From positions 5,001 through 69,000 of the forward strand of contig JBAMJV010002050.1 of assembly GCA_037951105.1 (NCBI GenBank): DNA of 64,000 bases, given 5' to 3'. The DNA comes from Echinarachnius parma. Taxonomy: Eukaryota > Echinodermata > Echinoidea > Clypeasteroida > Echinarachniidae. Shown piece by piece: positions 60,504 through 64,000 of this stretch; positions within the stretch are counted from its first letter, which is position 1; every line of letters begins with the position of its first letter. The translations under genes and the position numbers were made by a program. The notes under the pieces are model-generated. The model worked only from the letters and a program-made list of their open reading frames with translations, did not search any database and was not told where the DNA came from.

Positions 60504-61439
60504 TGCTGGCAGGCTCGGAGGGTGGATGCCCAAGAGATGCTAGCAGCCCCCAGGCTGCTGGCAGGCTCGGAGGGTGGATGCCCAAGAGATGCTAGCAGCC
60601 CCCAGGCTGCTGGCAGGCTCGGAGGGTGGATGCCCAAGAGATGCTAGCAGCCCCCAGGCTGCTGGCAGGCTCGGAGGGTGGATGCCCAAGAGATGCTAGC
60701 AGCCCCCAGGCTGCTGGCAGGCTCGGAGGGTGGATGCCCAAGAGATGCTAGCAGCCCCCAGGCTGCTGGCAGGCTCGGAGGGTGGATGCCCAAGAGATGC
60801 TAGCAGCCCCCAGGCTGCTGGCAGGCTCGGAGGGTGGATGCCCAAGAGATGCTAGCAGCCCCCAGGCTGCTGGCATGCTCGGAGGGGTGATGCCCAAGAG
60901 ATGCTAGCAGCCCCCAGGCTGCTGGCAGGCTCGGAGGGTGGATGCCCAAGAGATGCTAGCAGCCCCCAGGCTGCTGGCAGGCTCGGAGGGTGGATGCCCA
61001 AGAGATGCTAGCAGCCCCCAGGCTGCTGGCAGGCTCGGAGGGTGGATGCCCAAGAGATGCTAGCAGCCCCCAGGCTGCTGGCAGGCTCGGAGGGTGGATG
61101 CCCAAGAGATGCTAGCAGCCCCCAGGCTGCTGGCAGGCTCGGAGGGTGGATGCCCAAGAGATGCTAGCAGCCCCCAGGCTGCTGGCAGGCTCGGAGGGTG
61201 GATGCCCAAGAGATGCTAGCAGCCCCCAGGCTGCTGGCAGGCTCGGAGGGTGGATGCCCAAGAGATGCTAGCAGCCCCCAGGCTGCTGGCAGGCTCGGAG
61301 GGTGGATGCCCAAGAGATGCTAGCAGCCCCCAGGCTGCTGGCAGGCTCGGAGGGTGGATGCCCAAGAGATGCTAGCAGCCCCCAGGCTGCTGGCAGGCTC
61401 GGAGGGTGGATGCCCAAGAGATGCTAGCAGCCCCCAGGT
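60504..61439. repeat. 52-bp minisatellite, exactly 18 units
   Basis: The unit starts TGCTGGCAGGCTCGGAGGGT and ends GCTAGCAGCCCCCAGGC. It is nearly identical in all copies; one variant unit is at 60868-60919 (GGCATGCTCGGAGGGGTGAT). The unit length is not a multiple of three and no frame spans it, so it is non-coding. Confidence 0.97.
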
Positions 61440-61576
61440 TGTAGCTGTTGCTCTAGCTAAAGATGTTGCTGTTGCTGTAGCTCTTGCTCTAGCTGTTGAT
61501 AAAAAATGTTGTTGTTGTTGTTGTTGTTGTTGTTTGTTGTTGTTTGTTGTTGTTGTTTGTTGTTTGTTGTTGCGAG
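61440..61576. repeat. GTT/GCT-rich microsatellite after the minisatellite
   Basis: Imperfect GTTGCT/TAGCTGTTGCT units, then (GTT)n with interruptions at 61507-61575. Open frames of poly-Gln or poly-Cys type are artefacts. Confidence 0.9.
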
Positions 61577-61668
61577 CGCGTAACCTCCCAGGAACAGTGA
61601 CGCTAATTTGGAAGAAAGAATGGTTAGCAGACAATAAATACTTGTAATCAAATAAATACACATGTTGA

Positions 61669-61750
61669 GAAACTGCGTCGAACGGGATTTGAACTCGGGT
61701 CGCCAGCGTTGAAAACCATCACTCTGCCCAATTTGCCACAGCGAGCTGGC
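61669..61750 (-). repeat. tRNA-derived (SINE-like) fragment
   Basis: On the minus strand, 'GTGGCAAATTGGGCAGAGTG' (A-box) and 'GAGTTCAAATCCC' (B-box) are spaced as in tRNA, but the T-stem and acceptor do not pair well. Not called as a working tRNA. Confidence 0.6.
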
Positions 61751-62109
61751 GACAGAACTACATTTTATTGCCCACCAAACTATCAATAATGACATTATAT
61801 GATCGGTCGTGCATTTCAGAGTAAAAGTTCAAAATTTGAAAGTCTTGTATCGACTTCAACATTATACAGAAATGTTGATATCGACTCACTGCGGAAACGC
61901 CCATGTAAGCAATATTGGCCATATTCTAATGTTGATGCCATTGTATATGTATGAAGGCGATTATTGAACAACTTCTATTTTCTGAAACATATATAACGAT
62001 AGTCAAATAAGCACATGATGTTTGTATGTTGGCAGTGTCGTAGATCTAGTGGGCATGCACAGGGGACACACCCCACAATAAATTGACAATATAAATTGCA
62101 AAAATCCGA

Positions 62110-62560
62110 AAATCAAAGGAGTGGCGGAGCACAGGGGCGTCGATCCTGGGAGGGGGGGGGGGGGGGGGCTGCATGGGGCGGTCGCCCCCCAATGAAAATA
62201 TTGGGGGGGGGGGAACATATCAGTCAATTCGGTCCGTATGCGCTGAACACAAATCAAATTGGAATATCATGTGTCCCCCCCCCCCCCCCCCCACATTTGA
62301 AAGTGGAGGAGATTGTCCCCCTCCCTTTGTCATTATGTATGTTTGGTTCCATACTTATATACTTCATATTACGTGAAATTCCTGTCTCAGGTGTGCACCA
62401 AATCGCACAATTTCACACCCAAAAATACAAAAGCTCCCTACTGTGGGAGGGGGACACCCCCTCCCACACCCTCCCCCACTCGGTCGATTCGCTTCCTCGC
62501 AATGTCTCCCCTCCACTTTTGAGAAGTTGTTGACGCCCTTGCTTAGTTTCATGGGAGCTC
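62110..62560. repeat. Dispersed GC-run repeat, two parts
   Basis: G run 62150-62168, then 'GGTCGCCCCCCAATGAAAAT' and a second G run. The segment 62395-62530 ('AAAGCTCCCTACTGTGGGAG', 'CACCCTCCCCC') is related to the repeat inside the hAT-like element at 48060-48200. Confidence 0.6.
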
Positions 62561-62639
62561 AATGCCCTAGACTATATCGATGGCTCTATACAGGATTACG
62601 TGGATCCATCTTTTCCTCGCTATGCCCTTTAAAAATACG

Positions 62640-63520
62640 TTACGAGTAGGTTCACTATTGTATACAATTTTAACACCCATGATAGGAGTTGCAAATGTCT
62701 GAAATCTAAAAGCTTTTAAAAATATGAAGACAGGCTGACTTTTTCCTACTCAGTTTAACATTCACATGGTAGGGTAGTATATCAGGACAAATTTGTTTTG
62801 CATAAGCATATTGCAATATGGGAGAAATAAAAACAAACTTGATTTTCTCGGAATGGTATAAAGTGCAACCCCTTTTGCAAACAAACTGAAATGGATCTAA
62901 CCCCTTTTGAAAAAAAGAAGATTTTTCTTAGCCATTTGTTAACACTTTTTGATGGGAATTTCAACTTTTCTTTGGTATCATCTTATAGAGCTACTAAAAA
63001 TCAATACATTAAGACAACAAAATCAAATTTGATGAAAATAGATCTAACCCCTTTTGAAAATGAGCTCTTATTATATAAATGTAATATATAATTGGGACCA
63101 CATGAACCCAACACCAAACACTGGCAGCCATTTCGAGAAAATGGCGCCCATGGCCACAATGAGTACTTTCTATAGGTGGCTCGATGTCTAAACTTGTTTA
63201 CCTAGTACTTATACCTAGTTGTCACGTATACGTGTTTTCACGCTTTTATCATAAAGTGCACATTTAAAGTTGGGCAGCTTACTTAATTCCTGAAAAGAGA
63301 CTTATGAACAATACCAGCGGCATGCCACAGCTGGGTCGTCCAGATTCAGGTATTGTATAGTCATAGTATTCACGGAAACACTCCCTTAGAAAATCAGAAA
63401 ATCAATACAAGTTTAATGGACAAATAATACACATGATGCTGAGTAGGCCAGTAGCCAGGCATGGCACGGGGTCCACTTTTCTATCGGCGGGTCTCAGCAG
63501 TCAGCCATCTAAACTGGTAG
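62640..63520. other. Intergenic, no recognised feature
   Basis: AT-rich. The phrase 'ATCTAACCCCTTTTGAAAA' recurs at 62895 and 63042. No gene seen. Confidence 0.45.
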
Positions 63521-63524
63521 CGAT

Positions 63525-64000
63525 CTCCCCCTCCCCCTACCCCCCTACCCCCCCCCCCCCCCCCGGCTTGCACAACTCAAACCAGTGGTCTTGGTCTCGG
63601 CAACGATCGATCTCGGGCCCGTTTTTCCAAATTACGTACCCCCCTACCCCCCCCCCCCCCCCCGAAAAATACTGGCTATACGGGCCTGCTTTTATTTAGC
63701 CCAATTATGAGTTACAAAGGATGGGTTTCTTTTCTTCATAACGTTTATTCAACGATGTTTAACCGCATCAATTCCTTAATTCGTTAATTCAAGCAATGAC
63801 AATGGATGTCTTGTTGAAAGTTCTTCCCAGGTTTACTGGTGTGGCCCCTAATTTCTATAGTCGTATATAGGAGGCGGGGTCTTAGGGGTTTACAGACCCC
63901 CTGCAGTTTTGAAAGAGGCCGATGATAATATTCTGGCTAAAAGCACCCGAAATTCGGGCAAACTCATAATTGTCTTCGGTCAAACTCATATCATTTAGGG
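63525..64000. repeat. C-run repeats and 'ATTCGGGCAAA' repeat at window edge
   Basis: 'CCCCCTACCCCCCC...' occurs twice (63533-63564 and 63637-63663). 63895-64000 is related to 8060-8170 ('AGTTTTGAAA', 'ATTCGGGCAAACTCAT') and continues beyond the window. Confidence 0.6.

Noticed and set aside
61457..61795. Poly-Gln/Asn open frame next to the minisatellite
   Set aside because: Comes from a (GTT)n microsatellite; no start context or conserved domain.

Overview
The window is eukaryotic nuclear DNA from an animal. It has long spliced genes with GT-AG introns, a high load of non-LTR retrotransposon relics, many foldback (MITE-like) elements, and frequent C/G homopolymer runs. The protein matches and the style of dispersed repeats fit a marine invertebrate deuterostome. 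An echinoderm is my best guess, but the sequence alone does not fix the species.

Layout. 1-4140: decayed non-LTR retrotransposon material on the minus strand (endonuclease/reverse transcriptase relic, then a separate, GC-richer ORF1-type protein). 4140-10480: repeat-rich intergenic DNA. 10487-26959 (+): a gene for a transmembrane prolyl 4-hydroxylase (P4HTM-like), nine exons recognised, with EF-hands, a 2-oxoglutarate/Fe(II) dioxygenase domain, a long acidic tail and a C-terminal NDEL that looks like an ER retrieval signal. One internal exon (between 20155 and 21326) cannot be found. 26960-33378: intergenic, with foldback elements and tandem repeats. 33379-55500 (-): a complete 17-exon dihydropyrimidine dehydrogenase gene (DPYD). 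The exons splice in phase to 1025 codons, with the cluster and catalytic cysteines at the same numbers as the human enzyme. 55501-64000: intergenic DNA with C/G runs, a 52-bp x 18 minisatellite, a telomere-like repeat and tRNA-derived fragments.

The two genes are tail to tail and have no evident shared function: one is an ER-membrane oxygenase, the other the cytosolic first step of uracil/thymine breakdown.

The most unusual feature is that many exons of both genes are accompanied in the neighbouring introns by decayed partial copies of their own edges, splice site included. The extreme cases are DPYD exon 3, whose last 33 coding bases plus 5' splice site are repeated 18 times (54-bp unit) at the start of intron 3, and P4HTM exon 8, preceded by four degenerate copies each led by an acceptor-like site. 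Several relics were later hit by transposons, including a hAT-like element with a perfect 8-bp target duplication inside an exon 4 relic. All exon calls come from reading frames, splice consensus and family knowledge; no alignment or expression data were available.
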